Assembly (NCBI GenBank): GCA_024274855.1
Contig: JAJSAJ010000217.1
Span: 1-16,320 of the forward strand
Origin: Planctomycetota bacterium
Lineage (GTDB): Bacteria; Planctomycetota; Planctomycetia; Pirellulales; Pirellulaceae
Direction of reading: 5' to 3'
Length of the DNA: 16,320 bases
The position numbers were made by a program, and so were the translations under genes. This document shows positions 1 through 8,699 of the stretch, in pieces (the first letter of the stretch is position 1; every line of letters begins with the position of its first letter). Under the pieces are notes generated by a model. The model was not told the origin of the DNA. It was given only the letters and a program-made list of their open reading frames with translations, and made no database searches.

Positions 1-1140
1 CGGTGGATGCAACGCCATCCACGCACTTGGAAATGATCCATGCCCAATTCTTCCTTTGCGACCCGAAAACAAGATTCGATCGACCAGCGACTGAATGCAA
101 CTCGCAGCAACCAACGGAGTGTAACACGACCACGTCCGACGACTTGATTGGACAGAAAGTATTTTACCTCTCCCGTCCGCACGTTTCGAGCCACCATCAG
201 TGTTTGTTGTTTACTCGGCAGCTTTTTCTCAGTCTTCCGCCACACCCTGAGCCACTTGATTTCCCAGACTTCCGGCCCCGTTTCGGTGTCTTTTATCCGA
301 TACCGTTGCCATGCCTTCTCCTGAAACTTCGAGGAGTACTTTATCAGGTTCAGCACTTGACTGGCTGGAGGCTTGCGGGCGGCTCGGGGGATGTGCTTGG
401 GGCGACCCTTGCCGGCCCTTGCCTTGCGAATTACCTTCGGTTTTGTGGTCCAAACACGTGTATCGCTCGGTATTTCCGCCACATACGCTTGTTTTCGTTC
501 CTCGAGAGCATCCAGGAACTTGCTGTCGCGTCCATACAACTCATCACAGGTCCACGCCGCAAACTAGATACCATTGCCCAACGCCCGATCAATCAAATCT
601 ATTGCGATTTGTGGCTTCGTTTGAAACTCTATTTCATCGGGAATGTGGCTCTCTTTTCGACGCTTCGCATCACCTGCCCAGTCTTCAGGAAGATAGAGCC
701 GACTATCGAGGATAGTATGGAATTCCGGTGTCGAGTAACCCAAATGAACGCCGACGATGCAGTTTTCGATCTTGCCCCGGTTCCCGTTGTATTGACGACC
801 AACCGCTGCCGTACTTGGACCACTCTTGGCAATACCGGATTCATCGACCGTGCCAATCGCTTCTTCGTGCGCATGCTCGCAAGCGATGATCTCCTGGATG
901 CGATCTCGAACTTGCTCTTCATTCCACTTGATTGATTCCAAAAAAACGCTGTAGCGTTCTAGGTGCCTGATCGAACTTCAAGGCGATTGCCTCGCAGTTC
1001 TTGTTCTTAATGTCTGACAATTGCCCCTTGACGTAGATCGATAGCAAGCGTCTACCAGCCAAACTAGCGAAGCAGCCAGCGAACATCGCAAGGAACAAAG
1101 TCAACTCTCGACCAATGCTCTTGAGTTCCTTCAAAGTCAT
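1..1140 (-). pseudogene. IS701-like DDE transposase, frameshifted, nonsense-mutated, cut by window edge
   Basis: The minus strand encodes a DDE transposase in which three pieces join into one protein. Residues 1-73 start at 1140 (MTLKELKSIGRELTLF) and reach LQRFF. The reading then shifts frame in a run of seven T (+ strand A-tract near 940-946) and continues as ESIKWNEEQVRDRIQ. The TVDESGIAKSG segment holds the first catalytic Asp, and GRQYNGNRGKIENC and LYLPEDWAGD are typical of IS701. A TAG at about 564-566 follows RALGNGI; the same frame resumes with FAAWTCDELYGRD (second Asp) and stays open to base 1 (ELGMDHFQVRGWRC). With six T the junction would read LQRFLESIKW, so one inserted T is the simplest explanation. 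The C-terminal end lies outside the window. The family call rests on remembered motifs. Two lesions make activity unlikely, although slippage at the T-run could rescue the first one. Confidence 0.85.
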
Positions 1141-1144
1141 TTTC

Positions 1145-1191
1145 GCGATCCTCCGTGAGTCCGTGTGACGTCAAATCACACGGAGGATCGC
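1145..1191 (-). promoter_or_regulatory. Nested inverted repeat sequestering the transposase Shine-Dalgarno
   Basis: A perfect 13-bp inverted repeat, GCGATCCTCCGTG (1145-1157) and CACGGAGGATCGC (1179-1191), flanks a second, overlapping 8-bp repeat, CCGTGTGA (1161-1168) and TCACACGG (1176-1183). On the minus strand the arm next to the gene carries CGGAGG about 9-13 nt before the ATG at 1140, which is the transposase ribosome-binding site. In an RNA entering from outside the element this site would be base-paired. An RNA starting inside would lack the distal arm. Such protection against read-through expression is known for IS10 and IS50; applying it here is inference. The repeat may also include the terminal end of the element. 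Confidence 0.6.
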
Positions 1192-1478
1192 ATTTTTCCT
1201 GCTCCCGACGCAAGATCAGTTCTAGTAATTCTTTACGCCAAAAGTGGCGCTGTCCAATTAATGTGTGAGGCAGACGAGCCGGCCGCGCATTGTTATCGGA
1301 AAAACCGGCCGGAAACCCCTAAAATCTGGAGCTGTACAACTAAGGTCTTGGGATAAAACCGGTCACCAATTGTCCTGTTGTTGCCCACGTCCTTCGCTGG
1401 CCGATTATCATTGGGAACGGCAGCCGTATGAAATGATTTTGCGGCGTCGAACGTACACCGAAACGAGGAAGTCAAGAA
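1192..1478. other. Intergenic stretch with a diverged direct repeat
   Basis: No gene is seen here. Two related segments are visible: GCTGTCCAATTAATGTGTGA.. at 1249-1270 and GCTGTACAACTAAGGTCTTG.. at 1331-1352. They match at 16 of 22 positions, and each is followed by an AAAACCGG(C/T)C box (1301-1310 and 1355-1364). They may be remnants of mobile-element ends. The last 20 bases contain GAGGAAG, the likely ribosome-binding site of the fucosidase gene. Confidence 0.4.
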
Positions 1479-3587
1479 ATGACACACATTGTCAAGATGA
1501 TCGTGGCAGTCGGACTGGGGTGTCTGAGCACCGTGCAGCTGCGAGCAGCGTACAAGAATGAAGTGGCCCCGGCCAGACGGGCCTGCCCGTCAGCCGCCCA
1601 GTATGCGTATCAGGAGCAGGAACGGATCATGTTCGTCTGTCTCGATCCGTGTACCTGGCAGGGGCGGGAATATGACAACCACACAACCGATCTGAAACAG
1701 ATGAAGCTGCCCAGGCTGGATGTGGACCAGTGGTGCGAGGCGGCCCAATCGTGGGGCGCGCGCGAGATCTTGTTCGTCGCCAAACATACGGGCGGGTTCT
1801 GCTGGTGGCAGACCGAGACGTCGGATTACAGTGTCAAGAACATTGCGTGGAAAAACGGCAAAGGTGATCTCGTTGACGAGGTCGCCGCCGCATGCAAGCG
1901 ACATGGACTGAAACTCGGAATGTACATTTATCCCGGTGACGATCAGTGGGGCGCTCCGATTGGGTCGGGCGGCAAGACAAATGATCCCGCCAAGCAGGAA
2001 GCATACAACAAGGTGCTGCGGACACAGTGGACGGAAGTCCTCAGTCGGTACAGTGACATCCTGATCGAACTCTGGTTCGATGGCAGTTGTTGTATCCCGC
2101 TTGGTGATGTATTTGCGAAGTACGTTGGTGACCGCGTCGTCTACTTTCAGGGCCCCCATGCCACTTTGCGTTGGGTTGGTACCGAGTCCGGCTATGCGCC
2201 CTATCCAGCCTGGAACACACTCAAGCGGGCGGACCTTGCCACGGGAGTTGCGACGGCGATACATAGTGATCCGGATGGCAAGGCGTGGGCGGGGCTGGAA
2301 TGCGATACGACGCTTTATGATCATTACTGGTTCTGGTCGAAAGAAAAGGAGAAGCGGCGCAAATCGCTCAAACAGCTTCTGAAAATCTACTATCGTTCTG
2401 TTGGACGGGGTGCCACGATCCTGCTCAATAGCACGCCCAATACCGATGGGTTGATTCCCGAAGATGACATGAAACTGTATCGCGAGTTTGGCGCGGAATT
2501 GGAACGTCGCTTCGCGAATCCGCTGGGCTCGACAAGTGGACGTGGTCTGGTGCACACGATCAAGTTCGACCAGCCGACAATGATCAATCAGTTTCTGATC
2601 ATGGAAGACTACCGCCAGGGGCACCGCATTCGCGGGTTTGTTGTCGAGGGGCGCACGGGCGACGGCAAGTGGGTCGAGATCAATCGCGGTACGGCTGTCG
2701 GCCGCAAGCGAATTGTGATGTTCCAGCCGGTCGACGTTACGACGCTGACGCTACGAATTACTCGCAACAGCGACGAGCCGATCGTTCGCGACTTTAAGGC
2801 CTTTTTGGTTGAAGGCGACAATCGCTATCTGTATGAACCGAAAACGGATGTCCCGTCACAGGGTGCTAAAGCAACTGCGAGTGATGAGCATAGCGCTCCG
2901 TACGTGGCGGGGAAGATTTGCGATGGCAATGCCCGTACCTGGTGGGGCGTTAGCCCGAAAGTTGCGGCGCCCTATAAGTGTTGGGTTCAGCTGGACCTGG
3001 GTAGAGAGTGTGTTGTCGATCGGACGGCTATCGATGAACCGTGGAATCGAACGGAGGAGTTCTTGCTGGAATACCGCAACAACCCGAAGGAGAACTGGGA
3101 AACGGTCTTCACGGACACAACGATGGGGCCTCGCTACAAGAGGAGTTTCGAGCCCGTCACCGGCAGATATTGGCGGCTTCGAGTCCTGAAAGCCAACCAT
3201 GATCCAGCGATCGCCGAGTGGCAGTTGTTCGGACCGGGATCCCACAGTACCTGGCAACGGTGTGGTAAGGTTGGGCCCGCGGCGTTTGCCAAAGGGAAGG
3301 CCCAAGTCGAACTAGACATCTCGAAGTTTATCAATCAACCTGGTCAGTTTCTGCTGCGCTGTGACGACCTGGGCAAGGCCGCGATCACCATCGAGAGGAT
3401 TCAAGTCTTCTACGACGGGCATCCGGTTCACGAGGAAGTGCTGTCACCGATCAAAAAAGGCGAGATTTACTTGCTCAACCGCCAGGCGCAAGTCGTCGAC
3501 GACTCCAAGATCGTTGTGAAACTCACTCTCAAAACGCAAGCGAGCACCGAAGCGGAAATGCAAATACTGATCAAACGGACGCTGTAA
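1479..3587 (+). CDS. Exported alpha-L-fucosidase (GH29) with C-terminal discoidin-like domain
   Basis: The product is 702 aa and probably removes terminal alpha-L-fucose from glycans outside the cytoplasm. The N-terminus (MTHIVKMIVAVGLGCLSTVQ, possible cleavage after LRAA at 24) looks like a signal peptide. The GH29 catalytic domain spans about residues 45-345. It shows KHTGGFCWW (102-110), TSDYSVKN, a GLKLGMYIYPGDD strand (143-155) and LWFDG (198-202), where D201 fits the family nucleophile. GATILLNSTPNTDG (311-324) is the usual end of the barrel. Residues about 350-450 form a beta-rich linker region. Residues about 460-585 resemble an F5/8 type C (discoidin) fold: ICDGNARTWWG, WVQLDLGRECVVDR, GRYWRLRVL, AEWQLFG. 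The WWQTETSDYSVKN pattern suggests the 1,3/1,4-specific subfamily, which is inference. The start has GAGGAAG upstream. The stop lies 6 bp from the convergent sialidase-like gene. The gene appears intact. Confidence 0.88.
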   Translation: MTHIVKMIVAVGLGCLSTVQLRAAYKNEVAPARRACPSAAQYAYQEQERIMFVCLDPCTWQGREYDNHTTDLKQMKLPRLDVDQWCEAAQSWGAREILFVAKHTGGFCWWQTETSDYSVKNIAWKNGKGDLVDEVAAACKRHGLKLGMYIYPGDDQWGAPIGSGGKTNDPAKQEAYNKVLRTQWTEVLSRYSDILIELWFDGSCCIPLGDVFAKYVGDRVVYFQGPHATLRWVGTESGYAPYPAWNTLKRADLATGVATAIHSDPDGKAWAGLECDTTLYDHYWFWSKEKEKRRKSLKQLLKIYYRSVGRGATILLNSTPNTDGLIPEDDMKLYREFGAELERRFANPLGSTSGRGLVHTIKFDQPTMINQFLIMEDYRQGHRIRGFVVEGRTGDGKWVEINRGTAVGRKRIVMFQPVDVTTLTLRITRNSDEPIVRDFKAFLVEGDNRYLYEPKTDVPSQGAKATASDEHSAPYVAGKICDGNARTWWGVSPKVAAPYKCWVQLDLGRECVVDRTAIDEPWNRTEEFLLEYRNNPKENWETVFTDTTMGPRYKRSFEPVTGRYWRLRVLKANHDPAIAEWQLFGPGSHSTWQRCGKVGPAAFAKGKAQVELDISKFINQPGQFLLRCDDLGKAAITIERIQVFYDGHPVHEEVLSPIKKGEIYLLNRQAQVVDDSKIVVKLTLKTQASTEAEMQILIKRTL

Positions 3588-3593
3588 TCCGCT

Positions 3594-4769
3594 TCAATCG
3601 CCCTGCTCCACCCAAGATTCGCTGAACGCCGCATGCTTCATGCTCTTGCCGTCAGCAACAAAGTAGCTGTAGACGACGTGGATCAAGGTGTCTCGACCTT
3701 GGATAACCGCCGGATAGTGGTAAGACCCGTTTTCATGCCGCTCGAGATGCCGGGTCCACTTCCAGGACTTCCCTTCGTCGTCTGAAATGGACACTGCCAG
3801 ACTGTTTCGCGGGTCGACCGTGTCATTGTAGACAAGTAACCAATGCCCGTTGGCCAAACGGACGCCGTCTAGTCCGGATCCGGGGTTCAGCAATTTGCTG
3901 TTGACCACTGGGCTCCAAGTCAGCCCATCGTCTTTCGATTCGGCCATTCGGATGCGGTGGCGAGGGCCATTCTCGCGCATGTAGGCGACCAGAGTTCCGT
4001 TGTTGCGGCGCAGGACGGATGGTTGGATGTTTCCCCATCCGATTAACGGTGCGCTTGCATACCAGGTGTCGCCTTGATCATCGGAGACGGCCATGATGGA
4101 ACACGAAAACGTATCGCTGTAGAGGGGCAGCAGAATTCGGTCGCTGGGCAAAACGGTTGGTTTGCATCGCGGTTGCCAGCCCAGACGCTGGTACAACTTC
4201 GACTTCAGCCGCTCGCGCAAAACCTTCACCTTGCCAAGTTCCTTTTCGGACAGGGCGATCGGCCAACTCTTGACCAGTTGATCGAGCGATGCCAATGCTG
4301 GTTTCGAGAAATCTTTGGGTTTCAAAAGGATCAGTCCGCGCCGCGACCATTTGGGGACGCCCGGTTGGTCGTAGTTGTCGGAAACGCAATAGTTGGTCAG
4401 GCATGACTCCCAGCTGTTTGCCAGAATCGTGGGCCAGAACAGCCAGAGTCGATCGCGACGGTCAATCATCATACACGTGTTACAGTCGGGAAAGCCGGGC
4501 GTGTCGGCCATCACGAAAGGAGTGGACCAAGTGGCGTTTCCGGACTTGCGCCGCGATCCGTAGACGGCGACATCATCCGCCGTGCGCTCACCGGAACCAC
4601 GATACCAGGAAACCAGCAGGTCCCCATTGCGACACTGAACAATTCCCGGGGCGTGATTGTGATCTGTACGTAATGGGAAGACCAGTTCCGCTGAATAATG
4701 ACCTTCATTTTGAGGCCCGGCACCGGCAACCGCCAACACCAGGAGGCAGGATGAAACGACGCAATGCAT
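3594..4769 (-). CDS. Sialidase-like BNR/Asp-box repeat protein, probably exported
   Basis: The 391-aa product has a short hydrophobic N-terminus (MHCVVSSCLLVLAVAGAG) that may be a signal peptide, although it lacks a strong positive charge. It is built as a beta-propeller of the exo-alpha-sialidase type. Three Asp boxes are clear: SDDQGDTW (229-236), SKDDGLTW (278-285) and SDDEGKSW (329-336). The N-terminal blade carries HNHAPGIVQCRNGDLLVSW followed by GSGERTADD, a pattern seen in planctomycete homologues. The classical Arg-Ile-Pro motif of GH33 enzymes is not visible, so true sialidase activity is uncertain and another glycosidase or lyase role is possible. The gene follows the aldo/keto reductase gene on the same strand with an 85-nt gap and faces the fucosidase gene. 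This suggests a small glycan-utilisation locus. Confidence 0.78.
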   Translation of the reverse strand: MHCVVSSCLLVLAVAGAGPQNEGHYSAELVFPLRTDHNHAPGIVQCRNGDLLVSWYRGSGERTADDVAVYGSRRKSGNATWSTPFVMADTPGFPDCNTCMMIDRRDRLWLFWPTILANSWESCLTNYCVSDNYDQPGVPKWSRRGLILLKPKDFSKPALASLDQLVKSWPIALSEKELGKVKVLRERLKSKLYQRLGWQPRCKPTVLPSDRILLPLYSDTFSCSIMAVSDDQGDTWYASAPLIGWGNIQPSVLRRNNGTLVAYMRENGPRHRIRMAESKDDGLTWSPVVNSKLLNPGSGLDGVRLANGHWLLVYNDTVDPRNSLAVSISDDEGKSWKWTRHLERHENGSYHYPAVIQGRDTLIHVVYSYFVADGKSMKHAAFSESWVEQGD

Positions 4770-4854
4770 GGATTGATTCTACCTTTTTAACAGTTTCGCC
4801 GCCCGAAGTTACGGTGGCATTGGGAAAGGGGCCAGGCTGTTGTTTCCGCACGGA

Positions 4855-5940
4855 TCAGACGATTGCGCCGGGGCAGCCCTCGTGGGGGCCGTCAAATGGG
4901 TGCATGTCTTGCCAATTGTGCCGCGCTACTTCTTGCCGTTGCTTAAAGACCGAATGCGCTTTGTCGGCCATTTTCCGGAGTCTGGCCACTTCGGCATCGG
5001 TAATGGCATGATACTTTTTGCCAGCATCTTGGCCCTTTTCGGCCAGGTCCAACCACGCCGGCGGCAGGCCCGCGACGACTGCCTTTTGCGACAATGTGAA
5101 ACGCATGGCCAGGTCGATTTCTTCCTGCTTCTCGAGTGTTCGATACCACCACTGGCGGGGTCGCCTGTTGCGGTGTTTGCCTTTGAATTCAGCCGGCCAA
5201 TCGCCGGCTGACATCGGTTTAATCGCCAGGACGGCTGCGCCTTGTTCGGCGGCCAACTCGAGTACTTGTTTGCCAAACCCGAAACGGAACAGTTCGACAA
5301 AGTTGATCGGGAACATCACGGTGTCAAAACGAAACTTCCGCAAGGCAGCCAAAGCCGCGACGGTCGTGTGTGCGGAGAATCCAATGTGGCGGATCTTTCC
5401 CGCTTCCTTGGCTTTCAGGATGGCTTCCATGACGCCGTTGTTGCCAAAAGCCGCCTCGACATCCTTGACCGGGTCAATCAGGCAGTGCAGTTGATACAGA
5501 TCGAAATAGTCGGTCTTCAGCCGTTTCAGAGAGCTTTCCAGTTCTTGGCGAGCCAGGTCCTTGGTCCGTTGTTTGGTCTTGCAGGCCAGGAAAACGGAAT
5601 CGCGTTTGAATTCGCCGATGGACGCCATCGCCGTCCCCATTCGGGATTCGCATTTGGTATTTGCATATGCCGGAGCCACATCAAAGTAATTGACTCCGTT
5701 TTCGAGAGCTTTGCGAATCGACTGCGTGTAGACCTTCGGATCATCATGATTCTCACGGAGCGCAAAACCGGGGTACCCGACGATTGAGATCTTTCTGCCG
5801 GTTCGTCCCAAAGCACGATACGGCATGCCGGCGACGTTGTCCGCGATTGCCAACGCTGCCGCTGGCTGATGGATGTACGCGGACTGTCCCGCAACGCCTG
5901 CTCCAACGGCTACTGTCTTCAGAAAGACGCGTCTTTCCAT
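4855..5940 (-). CDS. Tat-exported aldo/keto reductase family protein
   Basis: A start at 5940 gives 361 aa. An upstream in-frame Met at 5964 is possible, but GGAGG sits 5 nt before the 5940 ATG. The protein then begins MERRVFLKTVAVGAGVAG, a twin-arginine signal with the RRxFLK motif, which implies export of a folded enzyme. The AKR barrel follows, with all four catalytic positions: Asp in NYFDVAPAY (D87), Tyr Y92, Lys in FLACKTK (K121) and His in LYQLHCL (H152). YRALGRTGRKIS is the usual first strand. Length and motifs fit the Tat-exported AKR proteins common in Planctomycetes, which resemble glucose/fructose-oxidoreductase neighbours. The substrate is unknown; a sugar or sugar-derived carbonyl would suit the adjacent glycosidase genes. 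The sialidase-like gene lies 85 nt downstream on the same strand, and co-transcription is plausible. Confidence 0.85.
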   Translation of the reverse strand: MERRVFLKTVAVGAGVAGQSAYIHQPAAALAIADNVAGMPYRALGRTGRKISIVGYPGFALRENHDDPKVYTQSIRKALENGVNYFDVAPAYANTKCESRMGTAMASIGEFKRDSVFLACKTKQRTKDLARQELESSLKRLKTDYFDLYQLHCLIDPVKDVEAAFGNNGVMEAILKAKEAGKIRHIGFSAHTTVAALAALRKFRFDTVMFPINFVELFRFGFGKQVLELAAEQGAAVLAIKPMSAGDWPAEFKGKHRNRRPRQWWYRTLEKQEEIDLAMRFTLSQKAVVAGLPPAWLDLAEKGQDAGKKYHAITDAEVARLRKMADKAHSVFKQRQEVARHNWQDMHPFDGPHEGCPGAIV

Positions 5941-5945
5941 GGTTG

Positions 5946-5950
5946 CCTCC
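5946..5950 (-). promoter_or_regulatory. Ribosome-binding site deciding the AKR start
   Basis: GGAGG on the minus strand lies 5 nt before the ATG at 5940. No comparable site precedes the upstream Met at 5964. This choice also places the twin-arginine motif at residues 3-4, where Tat signals normally have it. Confidence 0.7.
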
Positions 5951-5964
5951 AATACTACCGACAT

Positions 5965-6284
5965 TGAAAATCGATAAAGTCTTAGGTTGTAGCTTCTGTG
6001 CGCTGCGGGCGCATGTTTGGAGTTGGATACCGAATGCTGGTCTGCCGCCGCTTGCCAGCACCGGTTGTCGACAAGCGGACGATCTTCGCGGCAAGCTCTG
6101 GCACATCCCTCTTGGGTCGTGGTCTTGTCCCGCTAGCAACACAGACCCGAGCGACCGTCCGCATGGCAAAGTGAATGCAACACGAGACGGGTGATTTCCC
6201 ATGCACGACGGCGTACCCGTACCGCACGATACCCGTCATTCTAGATAAAGTGCCTCAAGAAGTCGCCCGGCCATTATCCGTTTG
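5965..6284. other. Intergenic spacer, no convincing gene
   Basis: This spacer of about 320 bp separates the AKR gene from the USP gene upstream on the same strand. An 85-codon minus-strand frame (5982-6239, starting MTGIVRYGYAVVHGK) is open, but it has no close Shine-Dalgarno, no recognised motif, and another open frame overlaps it. I see no terminator with a U-tract and no RNA gene. The promoter for the AKR and sialidase-like genes probably lies here. Confidence 0.4.
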
Positions 6285-7454
6285 TCAATAAAAGTAGTTT
6301 TTTCGGCCGACCAGAGGATGGCGGCTTCGGATATCGGCTTCAACCTGTTTGTCCCAGAGATGGCGAACAATGGACTCGGCTCTCTTGGTGCAACTTTCCG
6401 CCTTTTCTCCATGAGCGAGGCGTCGGTAAGACGCCGCCAATCCCTCCCATGCCGGGGCGTACATCATATCCTTGGCGCTGCACTGTTGAAACTGGTCGAG
6501 CGCTTCCTCGGGAAACCCGTGTTCCAGCAATTCGAAACCCTGCTTGAGATTCGCTTCGATGCCGGCTATTTCCGCGTCCAGTCGCAACCGGATCGCGTTC
6601 TCCGATTTCACGGTTACAATTGAGCAGGGTATTTCCTGAGCGACCCTCCGGGCGACGCCACCGACCAGGATCCGCGAGAACCCTGTTTTGCCAACAGATC
6701 CCATGACGAGTAGATCGGAATGTGTTTCGCGAGCGGCGTTCAGGATTTCCTGATACGGCTTTCCGTAACGTATCGTCTTGTTCCACGTTACATCTTGGAG
6801 ATCAAACTCCGCGAGAAACTGTTCAAATTGGGGGAGCTGCTCTCGTGCAGATGCCTGCTCCGCCATAACTGCGACTTGGCCAAAGCGATCATAACAATCG
6901 GGTAAGCCTTGGACCACCATCAGCACCGTCAACTCGGCTGGAAACCTGCGTGCCAGGTGAATCGCGTTTTTCAATGCGCGGCCGGACGATTTGGATCCAT
7001 CTACCGGGCAGAGGATCTTGTTGACTTGGGGTGATGATCCGGGCGGCACGATCCAGACTGGCTTGGCAGCCTTCCGCCTGATTCGAGCGGTCGTATTACC
7101 CAGGCGAACCGAGCCGCCATCGCCCGATGTACCTGCCGCCATGATGATCACGTTGACGTCTCGCTGCGTTGCGTGCAGGTCGATGTGCTCAAACGGGACG
7201 CCCTCTTCAACCACGGTGTCGACGCTCGGAATACCCTCTGCTCGAATCTGTTCCGCGATTTGTTTCAGGTGACCGCCGATCTTGTCGACAAATATCGCCC
7301 GGACATTGGCGTGAACGTTCACGGTTGTCGGCATCACATGCAGCAAGGAAATTTTCGAGTCTAGCTGTTTTGCGACAAATACGGCCATTCTTACGGCGCC
7401 CTCGGCTGCGGGGCTGAAGTCCGTTGGCACGAGGATCCTCTCTAATAGATTCAT
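6285..7454 (-). CDS. Tandem universal stress protein with TPR-like C-terminal tail
   Basis: The 389-aa product has three parts. USP domain 1 (about 1-140) starts MNLLERILVPTDFSPAAEGA and ends AAKPVWIVPPGS. USP domain 2 (about 144-284) starts NKILCPVDGSKSSGRALK and carries the ATP-binding signature VMGSVGKTGFSRILVGGVAR (250-269) with CSIVTVK. In domain 1 the equivalent loop (MAAGTSGDGGSVRLGNTT) is less canonical. Residues about 290-389 form a helical tail whose core, GFPEEALDQFQQC..APAWEGLAASYRRL, resembles one and a half TPR repeats. The likely role is nucleotide-dependent stress signalling in the cytoplasm; the tail may bind a partner, which is inference. AAGGAG precedes the start. The broken USP gene ends 13 nt upstream on the same strand, so the two probably formed one operon. 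I see no lesion. Confidence 0.85.
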   Translation of the reverse strand: MNLLERILVPTDFSPAAEGAVRMAVFVAKQLDSKISLLHVMPTTVNVHANVRAIFVDKIGGHLKQIAEQIRAEGIPSVDTVVEEGVPFEHIDLHATQRDVNVIIMAAGTSGDGGSVRLGNTTARIRRKAAKPVWIVPPGSSPQVNKILCPVDGSKSSGRALKNAIHLARRFPAELTVLMVVQGLPDCYDRFGQVAVMAEQASAREQLPQFEQFLAEFDLQDVTWNKTIRYGKPYQEILNAARETHSDLLVMGSVGKTGFSRILVGGVARRVAQEIPCSIVTVKSENAIRLRLDAEIAGIEANLKQGFELLEHGFPEEALDQFQQCSAKDMMYAPAWEGLAASYRRLAHGEKAESCTKRAESIVRHLWDKQVEADIRSRHPLVGRKNYFY

Positions 7455-7467
7455 TGCTTTCTCCTTT

Positions 7468-8604
7468 TCAGATCGGGAACAGAGCGTTGAGTAAGCTCAG
7501 TCCCGTGCCCTTTTTCTTGACGGCGACCAACGGTATTTCGGTCGAGGCGATCAGCCGTTCGGTTGTGCTTCCCAAAACGATGGCCGCGGCAGCCGTTCGG
7601 CCGCGCGCACCGACAATTACTAAGTCTGTTTGCTCGGACTGAATTGTGTCCGTGATCCCTCGCAACGGATTACTGGACAACAGGAACAAAGGGGTGACTG
7701 AACAGCCTTTGAAATCGAGGTGTTTGATGAACTCTCCATACGCCATGTCCACACTCTGCCGCATGGTTTCCGCGAGCCGTTCGTAGGTGACTCGCGATCC
7801 CTGATAACCCTCGAATGCCCGATAGACATGCAGACAGACAATGTCCAACGACGACCGGTCGGAACTGAATGCAATTGCCAACTCCATCGCATCCGCTGAA
7901 TGCTCGGAGAAATCTACGGGTACGAGTATCTTGGAGATGCGAGGCTGCGTGCCTTATGGAACGACCAGAACAGAACAAGGGGCCTTTCGAGCGAGTTTCT
8001 CGGGAAGCAAGCCGCTTTGGTGGTGCTCCGTTGTCTTACCGACGAGTATCAGATCGATTTCCTTCTGGCGAGCTAGACGCAGGATTTCGACTATCGGCGT
8101 TCCTTCGATCACTTCGAACGCGATTGTGGTCTCCGGATGACATGAAAAACGTTCCTTGACGATCTCGGTCAATTGATCGGTCAATCGTTCGTCGATTTGC
8201 TCGTCATCCAGATGGGCGAAGGCGCTTTTGAAAAGTGATTCTCCGAACATGGTCCAAGCATGAACGACGTGCAGTTCGCTTTGTTCCCGCTGGGCCATGG
8301 AGGAGGCAAGTTCCATAATCTTTGTGTTCAACTCGCCATGTTCCCCATCCGACTCGTAAGGATTCGTGTCGACGGCGACCAGAATGCGAGCGAATGGTCT
8401 CTTCTGCATGGGCTTCACGACCCACACGGGACAGGGGCACTTGCGCATCAGGTGGAGTGAGGTGCTGCCAAACAGCCACTTCTTGACTCCATCTTGTCCC
8501 TCTCCGGTAACGATGACCAGGTCGTAGCTCCCCCTCAATACCTCGCGAATGATTTCAAGAAATGGCGTTCCGTTCAGGACCTTTGCACCAATTCGGCCCG
8601 CCCC
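7468..8604 (-). pseudogene. Multi-domain universal stress protein, 5'-truncated and split by a TAA
   Basis: One minus-strand frame encodes parts of three USP domains. The first is only the C-terminal half: VLNGTPFLEIIREVL, YDLVIVTGEG and the FGSTSLHLMRKCPCPVWVV end. The second is complete, from RPFARILVAVDTNPYES to KAPCSVLVVP. A TAA at 7954-7956 then interrupts the frame, which resumes as GTQPRISKILVPVDFSEHS, a typical USP start with no initiator Met in front of it. The third domain runs to GTGLSLLNALFPI and has a VGARGRTAAAAIVLGSTTER nucleotide loop. Restoring TAA to GAA would give LVVPEGTQPRISKILVPVD, a natural inter-domain linker, so a nonsense mutation is the simplest reading. Upstream of 8604 the frame is closed, and the N-terminal half of domain 1 is missing. 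Internal starts could still express a partial protein, for example from the ATG at 7887. Confidence 0.75.
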
Positions 8605-8699
8605 TTACCGCCAGGGCCGACCGCGAATCTGACACGTTGCACATCAGGGAACGCAACTACTCGCCGACGGCGGGAAGTTCGTCCACCGGACTGTCGCCG

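Noticed and set aside
3..935. Long plus-strand open frame of 310 codons
   Set aside because: It is antisense to the transposase, whose minus-strand frames carry clear DDE-family motifs; this frame has none.
1590..2624. Minus-strand open frame of 344 codons inside the fucosidase gene
   Set aside because: It is antisense to GH29 catalytic motifs and has no recognisable domain.
5982..6239. 85-codon minus-strand frame between the AKR and USP genes
   Set aside because: There is no close ribosome-binding site or known motif, and a competing open frame overlaps it. It is left as a possible but unsupported gene.
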